Assembly (NCBI GenBank): GCA_012270975.1
Contig: JAAXHH010000121.1
Coordinates: 1-64,000 of the forward strand
DNA: 64,000 nucleotides
Reading direction: 5' to 3'
Origin: Candidatus Latescibacterota bacterium
GTDB lineage: Bacteria > JAAXHH01
Shown here: piece after piece, positions 8,721 through 15,819 of the stretch
Position numbering within the stretch: position 1 is the stretch's first letter
Layout: each line of letters opens with the position of its first letter
Translations under genes and position numbers: made by a program
Notes under the pieces: generated by a model
Database searches by the model: none
Seen by the model: only the letters and a program-made list of their open reading frames with translations
Told to the model about the DNA's origin: nothing

Positions 8721-8756
8721 TCATAAGTGCGATTTTTGGAGTGGCATCCGCGTGAT

Positions 8757-10340
8757 ATGAATCCTCCCGTTGCGCTCGTTATCCTGGACGGCTGGGGCAT
8801 GGGGCCCCGAAGCGACGCCAACGCCGTCCTGCTGGCGGATACGCCGAATTTCGACAGGCTGTGGCAACGGTATCCCCGCACCCTGCTGAGCGCGTCAGGC
8901 GATGACGTGGGTCTGCCGCCGGGGATCATGGGGAACTCGGAAGTCGGACACCTCAACCTGGGCGCCGGGCGGGTGGTGCAACAGGAAGTCAGCCGGATCA
9001 ACGGGGCCATCGACGCCGGCTCGTTCGTCGAGAACGCCGCGTTCATCGAAATACTGGAACGGATTCGGGAAACGGGAGGGCGGCTTCACCTGCTCGGCCT
9101 CACGTCGGACGGCCTGGTCCACAGCGCCGAAAGGCATTACCTGGCGCTGCTCGAGCTGGCCAAACGCCAGGGTCTGAACGGCGACCGCGTCCTGGTGCAT
9201 GCCGTCCTGGACGGACGCGACACGCCGCCCCGGAGCGCGCCGGGCTATCTCCGGACGCTTCAGGAAGCCGTCGACCGGCTGGGCGTGGGACGCATCGCGA
9301 CCGTGAGCGGGCGATACTTCGCCATGGACCGGGACAACCGGTGGGAGCGCGTGCGCAGGGCCTACGAACTCTTCACGGAGGCCAGGGGCAACCGGGCCGG
9401 CACCGCGGAGGAGGCCGTCCAGGCGGCCTACGGCCGGGGCGAAACAGACGAGTTCGTCGCCCCCGCCGTTGTCGCGCCGGCGGAAGACAGCTCCCCGAGC
9501 GTGATCGCCGACGGAGACGGGCTGATCGTGTTCAATTTCCGGGCCGACCGCGGGCGGCAGATCGTTCGCGCTTTTATTGAACCGGACTTCGACGGATTTC
9601 ACCGCGGGGCCGTGCCCGATGTGCGCGTCGTCACCATGACCCCATACGATGCGCGTTTCGATGTGCCCTGCGCCTTTCGTCCGCCGGAGCGCATGCGCGG
9701 TATCCTGGGAGAGACGATCAGTCTGGCCGGCCGGCGGCAACTGCGCGTGGCGGAAACGGAAAAGTACCCCCACGTCACCTATTTCTTCAACGGCGGCGAT
9801 GAACGGCCCTTCCAGGGCGAGGACCGGATCCTGGTTCCCTCTCCGCGGGACGTCGCCACCTACGACGAAAAGCCCGAGATGAGTGCGGCCGAGGTCGCGG
9901 CGCAGGTTTCCCGGGCCCTTCGCGGCGGGGAATACGGCTTCGTCCTGGTGAATTTCGCCAACCCGGACATGGTGGGGCATACGGGCTCGCTCCCGGCGGC
10001 GATCGCCGCGGTTGAGACGGTAGACCGTTGTCTCGGCGAGGTGATGGACGCGGTCAGGTCGGCCGGCGGCGGGGCGATCGTCACGGCGGACCACGGCAAC
10101 GCGGAGGTGATGGTGGATCCGGAAACGCACTCGCCCCATACGGCCCACACGACGAATCCCGTGCCGCTCATACTCGTGGACGACACCGGCAATAAAGCCG
10201 CGCTGCGAACCGGAGGCCGGCTGGCGGACGTGGCGCCGACCGTGCTGTCCATGATGGGCATTCCCCGGCCGGAGTCCATGTCGGGCACGGATCTGATGGC
10301 GGATGCGGACAAAGATCGCGATGGAACGGGCGAGGCATGA
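8757..10340 (+). CDS. gpmI: 2,3-bisphosphoglycerate-independent phosphoglycerate mutase
   Basis: The 527-residue protein has the usual length for GpmI. It interconverts 3- and 2-phosphoglycerate using two Mn ions and a phosphoserine. VILDGWG at the N-terminus supplies a metal ligand. Ser61 in MGNSEVGHLNLGAGR is the transient phosphate carrier. FNFRADR, NFANPDMVGHTG and TADHGNAE are the remaining metal and substrate motifs. I start at the ATG at 8757 because conserved sequence begins there; GGAG lies 14 bases before it, which is rather far. The 3' end overlaps the next gene by ATGA, so the two are translationally coupled. Confidence 0.95.
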   Translation: MNPPVALVILDGWGMGPRSDANAVLLADTPNFDRLWQRYPRTLLSASGDDVGLPPGIMGNSEVGHLNLGAGRVVQQEVSRINGAIDAGSFVENAAFIEILERIRETGGRLHLLGLTSDGLVHSAERHYLALLELAKRQGLNGDRVLVHAVLDGRDTPPRSAPGYLRTLQEAVDRLGVGRIATVSGRYFAMDRDNRWERVRRAYELFTEARGNRAGTAEEAVQAAYGRGETDEFVAPAVVAPAEDSSPSVIADGDGLIVFNFRADRGRQIVRAFIEPDFDGFHRGAVPDVRVVTMTPYDARFDVPCAFRPPERMRGILGETISLAGRRQLRVAETEKYPHVTYFFNGGDERPFQGEDRILVPSPRDVATYDEKPEMSAAEVAAQVSRALRGGEYGFVLVNFANPDMVGHTGSLPAAIAAVETVDRCLGEVMDAVRSAGGGAIVTADHGNAEVMVDPETHSPHTAHTTNPVPLILVDDTGNKAALRTGGRLADVAPTVLSMMGIPRPESMSGTDLMADADKDRDGTGEA

Positions 10341-11308
10341 AGCAGGACCTGGTCATAGGCGTCGACCTGGGCGGGACGAACGTCAACAGCGCCGTCGTGG
10401 ATGACGACGGGCGCATATCCCACCGGGCCTGGCAGTCCATATCGGGCAGCCGTACCGCCGGCGAGGTGATCGACCGCCTGGTGGCCTGCGTCGAAATGAC
10501 CATGGATTCATGCGGACGGGACCGTGTCGCCGGTGTGGGCGTGGGTACGCCGGGCCTGATCATCGAGGACACAGGCACGGTGGTTTACGCGCCCAACGTG
10601 CCGGAGTGGGTGGACCTTCCCCTCCGGTCGATCCTTCATGACCGGTTGGGCCTGCCGGTGACGATCGAGAACGACGCCAACGCGGCGGCTATCGGCGAGC
10701 ACTGGGTCGGCGGCGCCGCCGGTCACGCCAATATCGTTTGCATCACGCTGGGGACGGGCGTCGGCGGCGCAATCATCATGAACAACGAAGTCTGGCGCGG
10801 CTCCAACGGCGCGGGCGGCGAGATCGGCCATATGACCGTCGTGGAGAACGGAAGGATGTGCGGCTGCGGCGCGCCGGGCTGCCTGGAAGCCTACGCCTCG
10901 GCGACGGCCATCGCAGGCCGGGCGAGGGAACTGCTGCAAGGCGGGCGCAGGAGTGTCCTGACGGAAATGGCAGAGGGCGACCTCGATCGCATCGACGCCG
11001 CGATGATCGCCGACGCGGCCCACCGGGGAGACGAGACGGCCTGCGAGGTGATGCACCGGTCCGCCACGCTGCTGGGCACGGCCGTTTCCAGCCTCACCAA
11101 CCTGCTGAATCCTGAACTGATCGTAATCGGAGGGGGCGTCATCAAGGCGGGCGATCTGATCTTCGACCCGATCCGTGCCGAGGTGGCCCGGCGGGCCTAC
11201 AAGTGGTCGGCCAGCATACTCCGGATCGTACCCGCCCAACTGGGTGACGACGCGGGGATCATCGGCGCCGCCCGGCATTTCATGCTGTCCCGTTCCTCGA
11301 TGCCCTGA
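10337..11308 (+). CDS. ROK-family sugar kinase (glucokinase-like)
   Basis: At 323 residues it is typical for ROK kinases. DLGGTN (10-15) binds ATP phosphate. Asp113 in ENDANAAA is the catalytic base. GEIGHM with CGCGAPGCLE gives the zinc site (His165, Cys175, Cys177, Cys182), and this plus the E-x-G-H motif marks the ROK family. The likely reaction is ATP plus glucose to glucose-6-phosphate, but N-acetylmannosamine or fructose kinases look alike. The start overlaps the gpmI stop (ATGA), forming a two-gene glycolytic operon. Confidence 0.9.
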   Translation: MKQDLVIGVDLGGTNVNSAVVDDDGRISHRAWQSISGSRTAGEVIDRLVACVEMTMDSCGRDRVAGVGVGTPGLIIEDTGTVVYAPNVPEWVDLPLRSILHDRLGLPVTIENDANAAAIGEHWVGGAAGHANIVCITLGTGVGGAIIMNNEVWRGSNGAGGEIGHMTVVENGRMCGCGAPGCLEAYASATAIAGRARELLQGGRRSVLTEMAEGDLDRIDAAMIADAAHRGDETACEVMHRSATLLGTAVSSLTNLLNPELIVIGGGVIKAGDLIFDPIRAEVARRAYKWSASILRIVPAQLGDDAGIIGAARHFMLSRSSMP

Positions 11309-11338
11309 ATCGTCCTCGCGGAAGATAGCGCCAGACAG

Positions 11339-11827
11339 CTAGCTGCTCGGCTCTGTGGATGTTCCGGTCTGGACGATCTCTTTATGGGTCCGCAGAATCA
11401 GCTCCAGGGCGTTGACCACCGACTCGAATTGCTCCAGGTCCCATTTGCCGGCTACCCTTAATGCCGCCTCCCTGGCAACCCGCCAGAACCGCTCCGTGGC
11501 TTTCTGTCCCAGTTCCGTCAACTCGCAGACGACCACTCTTCTGTCCTTCGGATCCCTGGCGCGAGTCACCAGGTCTTTGCTCTCCAGCCGGTCTACGATC
11601 GAGGTCGTGGCGGCCAGGGTATTCCTCAGATAGTAGGAGATCATCCCCATGCGCGTCGGACCCAGTTGTTTCAGCAGGACCAGGGTATTGAACTGGGAAA
11701 TCGACAGGTCCATGCCCTGCCACTCATGCAGACGGCCGCTGTACATGATCCGGTTGATTTCTTCTACGGAATCCAGGTAGCGGGTTGAGAGCTTCGTCCT
11801 GCGCTCGTCGTCCATACGTTCATTCAC
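11339..11827 (-). CDS. MarR-family transcriptional regulator (first paralogue)
   Basis: A 162-residue winged-helix protein. The DNA-binding part is RMGMISYYLRNTLAATTSIV, followed by the wing DPKDRRVVVCELTELG. A helical dimer region flanks it on both sides. MarR proteins repress nearby genes and release DNA on binding small phenolic or oxidising compounds. A second start (11815) is possible. It is clearly related along its whole length to the MarR gene at 12192-12698, and both share the ending KWD[IL]EQFESVV. A perfect dyad lies 37 bp upstream over the likely promoter, which points to autoregulation. Confidence 0.88.
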   Translation of the reverse strand: MNERMDDERRTKLSTRYLDSVEEINRIMYSGRLHEWQGMDLSISQFNTLVLLKQLGPTRMGMISYYLRNTLAATTSIVDRLESKDLVTRARDPKDRRVVVCELTELGQKATERFWRVAREAALRVAGKWDLEQFESVVNALELILRTHKEIVQTGTSTEPSS

Positions 11828-12191
11828 CCGGTGTCGGCCAAGAAGTTTCAGTTCTCAACTAATATGTATAAAAACTATACATTATAGTAATATTTGTCAA
11901 ATTAAACTTTTTGGCTGCCTGGGTGACATCTCACATGACGAAGACGTACTCATTTAGCATTCCCATTCCGGGACGCACTGTGGCGGGTCCCGGTTCAAAT
12001 CAGCCGGATGGGAGAAAATAATGATCAGGAAGATTACGGCGATATTACGGTAGGATTACGGCGGGATTTCAGTAGGACCGGGACGCCCTCTTGTGTCGTC
12101 CTGGCGGACTTACGCTTCCGGGAAAGAGGCAAAGGCGCGGCCGGTCACAGCAAACATGATAGCGGCTTTAGGTCAAAGTAGCGACTTTATG
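11828..12191. other. Intergenic region between the two MarR genes
   Basis: 364 bp, AT-rich next to 11830-11920 and more mixed further on. Apart from the operator and promoter listed separately I see no gene. A short degenerate run of TTACGG(C/T)G(G/A)GAT-like words lies near 12030-12075. Confidence 0.5.
11864..11886 (-). promoter_or_regulatory. MarR operator over its own promoter
   Basis: ATGTATA-AAAAC-TATACAT (11864-11882) is a perfect dyad with 7-bp arms. On the minus strand a TATAAT -10 box (complement of 11881-11886) sits at its upstream edge. A dimer bound to the dyad would cover the -10 and start site of the MarR gene beginning at 11827. The -35 is poor. Confidence 0.6.
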
Positions 12192-12698
12192 TCAAACCTT
12201 GTCCAACGGTTTGTTTTGCAGCCGGCTCGAAACGACCGAGGACTGAACTTCCTTTTCCGCCCTCCATAACAGTTCCAGCGACTCCACCACCGATTCGAAT
12301 TGTTCTATATCCCACTTCTCAGCCACCTTGTTCGCGCGAAGCGTGGCAATATGTATGAACTGCTCCGTGGCTTTCCTGCCGCGATTGGTCAATTCGCAGA
12401 TGACCACTCTCCGATCGTTCGGATCCGAACCTCTTCGAAGGTATCCCTTGCCAACCAGGTGGTCTACGATATTGGACGTATGCGATAACTTGCTGCCCAG
12501 GTGGCTTGCCAGGGTCCCCATCCGAGAGGGTCCGTAATAATCCAGCAAAACCAGGGTGTTGATATGGTGCGCATTCAGCTCCAGCTTCTTCAGTTCGTCC
12601 AATCGCCCACTGTACATCAAGCGATTCAGATGTTGGATCACACGCACGAACCGGTCTGTCAACTTTCCTCTGATGTTTTCTCCTGTCAAGACGCTCAT
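12192..12698 (-). CDS. MarR-family transcriptional regulator (second paralogue)
   Basis: 168 residues from the ATG at 12698; the reading could be opened further at a TTG at 12707, but the ATG is preferred. The winged helix is RMGTLASHLGSKLSHTSNIV with wing DPNDRRVVICELTNRG. It shares NRLMYSGRL near the N-terminus and EKWDIEQFESVV near the C-terminus with the gene at 11339. The two are an old tandem duplication that has since diverged in the recognition helix, so they probably read different operators. No ligand can be inferred. Confidence 0.88.
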   Translation of the reverse strand: MSVLTGENIRGKLTDRFVRVIQHLNRLMYSGRLDELKKLELNAHHINTLVLLDYYGPSRMGTLASHLGSKLSHTSNIVDHLVGKGYLRRGSDPNDRRVVICELTNRGRKATEQFIHIATLRANKVAEKWDIEQFESVVESLELLWRAEKEVQSSVVSSRLQNKPLDKV

Positions 12699-12707
12699 AT
12701 GCACCAA

Positions 12708-13055
12708 CCTTTGATACGTGAACGATCATCTGTGATTTTTGATGAACCCGGGATTGAAGAGGGTCATTGGTATGACAAATCAACGTTATGAGATCGTTCA
12801 TTTCGGACAGTTTTTACCAAGTATAGTTAAATATGGTTAAGTATAATGGAAATAGTGTGCCCAGTGTGTGAACAATACGCTCATTAAAGGGTATATTGTG
12901 TGAACAACGCGCCTGGCGGATTCGACCTGACGGAATGTCCGCCAAAGTTATGGGATGCGCATACAGTAACCGGTTCGTGGTATGAGCGCGAAACGGCTAT
13001 AATGCTCAAAATCCCCGTAAATACGAAGTCTTGGTGAATTTAACCAGCTTACCGG
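12708..13055. other. Intergenic region with repeated short elements
   Basis: About 350 bp without a gene. It holds three 10-bp iterations at 12821-12850 (GTATAGTTAA, ATATGGTTAA, GTATAATGGA). A widely spaced inverted pair is present: TGAACGATC (12719-12727) and GATCGTTCA (12792-12800). There is also a direct repeat, GTGTGAACAAYRCGC, at 12866-12880 and 12898-12912. These look like regulator sites serving the MarR gene. No sigma-70 pair with good spacing was found on the minus strand. Confidence 0.45.
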
Positions 13056-13084
13056 TTGACTTATCATGTACAATTGTACAATAT
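13056..13084 (+). promoter_or_regulatory. Promoter and palindromic operator of the VapC/Phd pair
   Basis: TTGACT (13056-13061), a 17-bp spacer and CAATAT (13079-13084) form a sigma-70 promoter. The perfect palindrome TGTACAATTGTACA (13067-13080) fills the spacer and touches the -10. A repressor here would block transcription, as expected for an autoregulated toxin-antitoxin operon. The same element, extended to 19 identical bases, recurs before the PhyH gene at 51568. Confidence 0.7.
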
Positions 13085-13102
13085 GGTAATGGAGGTTTCG
13101 GC

Positions 13103-13501
13103 GTGAATATGGTCATCGACACATCGGCGATTATCGCTTCCATGTTGCGGGGTCCGGAAAGAGACCTGCTCGCGAAGGCCGCTGCGGGGCATGCCCTCAT
13201 CGCACCGGACTTCATCCGATGGGAAGTCTGCAATACCTTTTCCGTCATGGTCCGGCAGAAAGGGATCGACGCCTCCGAGGCGCGCAGGACGATGGAGGTC
13301 CTGGAAAGCATACCCGTGCGTTACGTGGACGTCGACATGGCAAACGTCCTCACGATTGCGTCCCGCCTGAAGGGGGTGGCGTCCGACGCGTTCTTTCTCG
13401 AGGCCGCCCTCCGGTACAACGCGCCCCTGTTGACGCTTGACCGGTCGTTGGGCCGTGCCGCGGAGTCGATCGGAATCGAAGTGGTTCGTCTGGAGGATTA
13501 A
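13103..13501 (+). CDS. vapC: VapC-type PIN-domain toxin
   Basis: 132 residues from the GTG at 13103, which has GGAGG seven bases before it; an ATG six bases later is the alternative. The PIN acidic residues are Asp6 (VIDTSAI), Glu41 (RWEVCN), Asp95 (SDAFFLEAA) and Asp113 (TLDRSL), all present, so the magnesium-dependent RNase site looks intact. VapC toxins cut tRNA or rRNA. The antitoxin follows 12 bp downstream, which is the reverse of the common antitoxin-first order. Confidence 0.9.
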   Translation: MNMVIDTSAIIASMLRGPERDLLAKAAAGHALIAPDFIRWEVCNTFSVMVRQKGIDASEARRTMEVLESIPVRYVDVDMANVLTIASRLKGVASDAFFLEAALRYNAPLLTLDRSLGRAAESIGIEVVRLED

Positions 13502-13513
13502 AGGAGCGCTGCG

Positions 13514-13762
13514 ATGGACGTCTATACCTATTCTGAAGCCAGGCAGCAACTGTCGAGCTTGCTCGACGAAGCCGAATCGACGGGAAAGGTCATCATCCGC
13601 CGGAAGGACGGCCGAAGGTATGCCGTCGTCCCCGAACTATCTCCCGCGTCTCCGCTGGATGTGCCCCCGGCCAGGACGGAGCTAACGGCGAAGGAGGTAG
13701 TCAAACTCGTCAGACGCCAGCGTATCAGAGGCAAAAGGTGGGGCCGCGATTCGGAAAAGTAA
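13514..13762 (+). CDS. Phd/YefM-type antitoxin
   Basis: 82 residues with AGGAG seven bases before the ATG. The N-terminal half has the Phd/YefM pattern (YSEARQQLSSLLDEAESTGK, then VIIRRKDGRRYAVVP), a DNA-binding dimer fold. The C-terminal half is basic and probably disordered, wrapping the toxin. It is coupled to the PIN toxin just upstream. A PIN toxin paired with a Phd antitoxin is a known mix. It is the obvious candidate to bind the palindrome in the promoter. Confidence 0.87.
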   Translation: MDVYTYSEARQQLSSLLDEAESTGKVIIRRKDGRRYAVVPELSPASPLDVPPARTELTAKEVVKLVRRQRIRGKRWGRDSEK

Positions 13763-13844
13763 GCGGTGGGGGAACCGACCCGGGAAAGCAGGCGGCAGGA
13801 GTCTCGCCTTAATCCTGTCCCGGCGCGGCAGGGCGCGTTTTCGA

Positions 13845-13873
13845 TTGCGTATCCGCCGTGATATGCATAGATT
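13845..13873 (+). promoter_or_regulatory. Probable promoter of the metal-efflux operon
   Basis: TTGCGT (13845-13850), a 17-bp spacer and TAGATT (13868-13873) lie 40 bp before the ATG at 13914. The match is moderate, and no metal-sensor operator is obvious around it. Confidence 0.45.
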
Positions 13874-13913
13874 ACCCGTGTTGAGCGTATTTTAATTCCC
13901 GGAGAAACCGTTC

Positions 13914-14324
13914 ATGATCAGGCGATTCACCGTCCTCATCCTCTTCCTCGCCCTGTCGTCCCCGACCACCGTGGTCGGCGCCGCGGCTGACCTGTGCATA
14001 ACAGAAAGGTCCGAGTCGCCCGACAGGATGCCGGCCGAAGGCGCTCATGCGTGCTGCGCTACGGCCGAGCAGCCGGGAACTTGCGAAACGGGGACGCTGG
14101 CCATGTCCTGCTGCGGTCTCGACCCGGCGCCATACCGGGAGACCGGAGCGGGTGCGCTTCCTGCGTACTCCCTCGTGCAACCCGATCAGCCGGACTTGTC
14201 AACCCCGCTGCGGGGTGCCCACGTGATCGAGCCGTTGAGCCTGGTCTCCAGGGTTTCGCCGGAGATGGACGCCATCCGGGCTCCAACGCCCCTGCGTACG
14301 CTCTTCTGCACCTACCTCATTTAA
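13914..14324 (+). CDS. Small secreted Cys-rich protein heading a metal-efflux cluster
   Basis: 136 residues with a clear signal peptide (about 1-23). The mature part has seven cysteines, including two CC pairs (HACCATAE, MSCCGLD), and little predicted structure. I do not recognise the family. The position directly before the TolC/adaptor/RND genes, same strand, suggests a periplasmic metal-binding or metal-sensing role. That is inference from context. GGAG lies before the ATG. Confidence 0.65.
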   Translation: MIRRFTVLILFLALSSPTTVVGAAADLCITERSESPDRMPAEGAHACCATAEQPGTCETGTLAMSCCGLDPAPYRETGAGALPAYSLVQPDQPDLSTPLRGAHVIEPLSLVSRVSPEMDAIRAPTPLRTLFCTYLI

Positions 14325-14520
14325 TACCCGACTCCGAATTCCGTCAGGAACCAACGGGCCTTGCGTGACACGCTCGGCGCGTATCGGGCATCGTGTATCC
14401 GAGTTAATCGCGTACCCGGACCGGACTTGCCTTGTGGTCCGGGTCGTCCAGCGGAACTCGGGGTGTCCGGCCCTGTAAGATTAACAGTAAACGATCCATA
14501 TAAACCCAAGGAACTGGCCT
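14325..14520. other. Gap between the Cys-rich gene and the TolC gene
   Basis: 196 bp without a convincing gene. AAGGA precedes the next ATG. I see no terminator, so read-through from the Cys-rich gene is possible. Confidence 0.4.
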
Positions 14521-15804
14521 ATGTCCGTATTTCTACGATACGCGGGCGTTTTGATCGCGGTTATTGTCGCTTCAGTTGCCGCTTTGGTTGTCGTCGTCCA
14601 GCCAGCCCGGGCGCAGACGCCGCGCCTCGAAGCGCTGGTCGCCGAGGCCCTGGACCGCAACCCGGCCCTGCAGGCGGCCCGTCATCGCCGGGCCGCGGTG
14701 GAGCAACAGGGTCCGCAGGTCACTTCATACCCGGACCCGGCGTTTACATACACGCGCTGGCTTTCCTCGCCGGAAACACGCGTCGGACCGCAGAGAAACG
14801 TACTCGCTTTCGGTCAGAAGATCCCTTACCCGGGCAAATTGAGCCTGCGCGGCAACATGACCGGCGAGGAGACGGCCGCCGAAACAGCCCGTATCCAAAT
14901 GATCACCCGCGATATCACCCACGAAGTGAAGCGCGTCTACTACGATCTCTACCGGGTAGACCGGTCCCTGCGCATCCTGGACGACTATCTGGTGATGCTG
15001 GAGACCTTCACCGGCGCCGCGGAGGAGAAGTACGCGACCGGGGGCGGTACGCAGGCCGACGTGCTCAAGTCCCACGTGGAAGTGTCTGAGGTCCTGAAGC
15101 GGCGCATCACGCTGGAGGGCGAGCGCAGCGCCCTCTCGGCCCGCCTCAACGGTATCTTGAGCCGTCCGTCCGACACCCCTTTCGACCAAGTGACGGCTGT
15201 AGACACGACACGATATACCGAACCCGTATCTCTGGTGGTCGAAAGAGCGCTTGCCGTCCGGCAGGAACTGGCGGCGGCCGACGCCCGGATCCGCCGAAAC
15301 GAACTGGGCGTGCGGCTTGCCCGCCTCGCCAGCCGGCCGGATTTCACGGTGCAGGCCTCTTACGTCACCGTTCCGAAGGTCGGGGGCAATGCCGCGTCCG
15401 ACGCGGGGAAAGACGCCTTCGGCGTCATGGTGAACGTGAACCTGCCCCTGTTCAGGAAACGCATCCGGGCCGAAGAGCAGGAGGCCATGGCACGGGTGGA
15501 AGAAAGCCGATACATCAGGGACGACATCCGGGATACCGTCGCGGCGGAGGTCGCGGAAACCTACGGGCGGCTGCACCATTCCGGACGGGCCCTGGATGTC
15601 TATGAGCAGGGCCTCATCGCCCAGGCCGAAAACAGCGTGCTGGCGACGCTGGCCGCCTATCAGACCGGGCAGATGGACTTCCTGGACCTGCTCGACGCGG
15701 AACGCATGGTGCTGCGCGCCCGGCTCGGGTACGTGGCGGAAACGGCGAAATACCGTAAGTACTTGAGTCTGCTGGAAAGAGCCGCCGGGGGTTCGCTCCC
15801 GTAG
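14521..15804 (+). CDS. TolC-family outer-membrane channel (CusC-like)
   Basis: 427 residues with a signal peptide ending near ARAQ (residue 32). The two-fold helical repeat of outer-membrane efflux proteins is visible (EALDRNPALQAARHR near the front; long Ala/Glu/Arg helices at 130-190 and 330-400). It would form the trimeric outer-membrane duct of the efflux pump. The next gene starts 15 bp later. Metal specificity is taken from the neighbours. Confidence 0.88.
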   Translation: MSVFLRYAGVLIAVIVASVAALVVVVQPARAQTPRLEALVAEALDRNPALQAARHRRAAVEQQGPQVTSYPDPAFTYTRWLSSPETRVGPQRNVLAFGQKIPYPGKLSLRGNMTGEETAAETARIQMITRDITHEVKRVYYDLYRVDRSLRILDDYLVMLETFTGAAEEKYATGGGTQADVLKSHVEVSEVLKRRITLEGERSALSARLNGILSRPSDTPFDQVTAVDTTRYTEPVSLVVERALAVRQELAAADARIRRNELGVRLARLASRPDFTVQASYVTVPKVGGNAASDAGKDAFGVMVNVNLPLFRKRIRAEEQEAMARVEESRYIRDDIRDTVAAEVAETYGRLHHSGRALDVYEQGLIAQAENSVLATLAAYQTGQMDFLDLLDAERMVLRARLGYVAETAKYRKYLSLLERAAGGSLP

Positions 15805-15819
15805 GCACAGGAGGTAACC

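Noticed and set aside
12866-12912. Attachment-site-like direct repeat (GTGTGAACAAYRCGC).
   Set aside because: Only 32 bp apart with no integrase or element between; more likely paired regulator sites.
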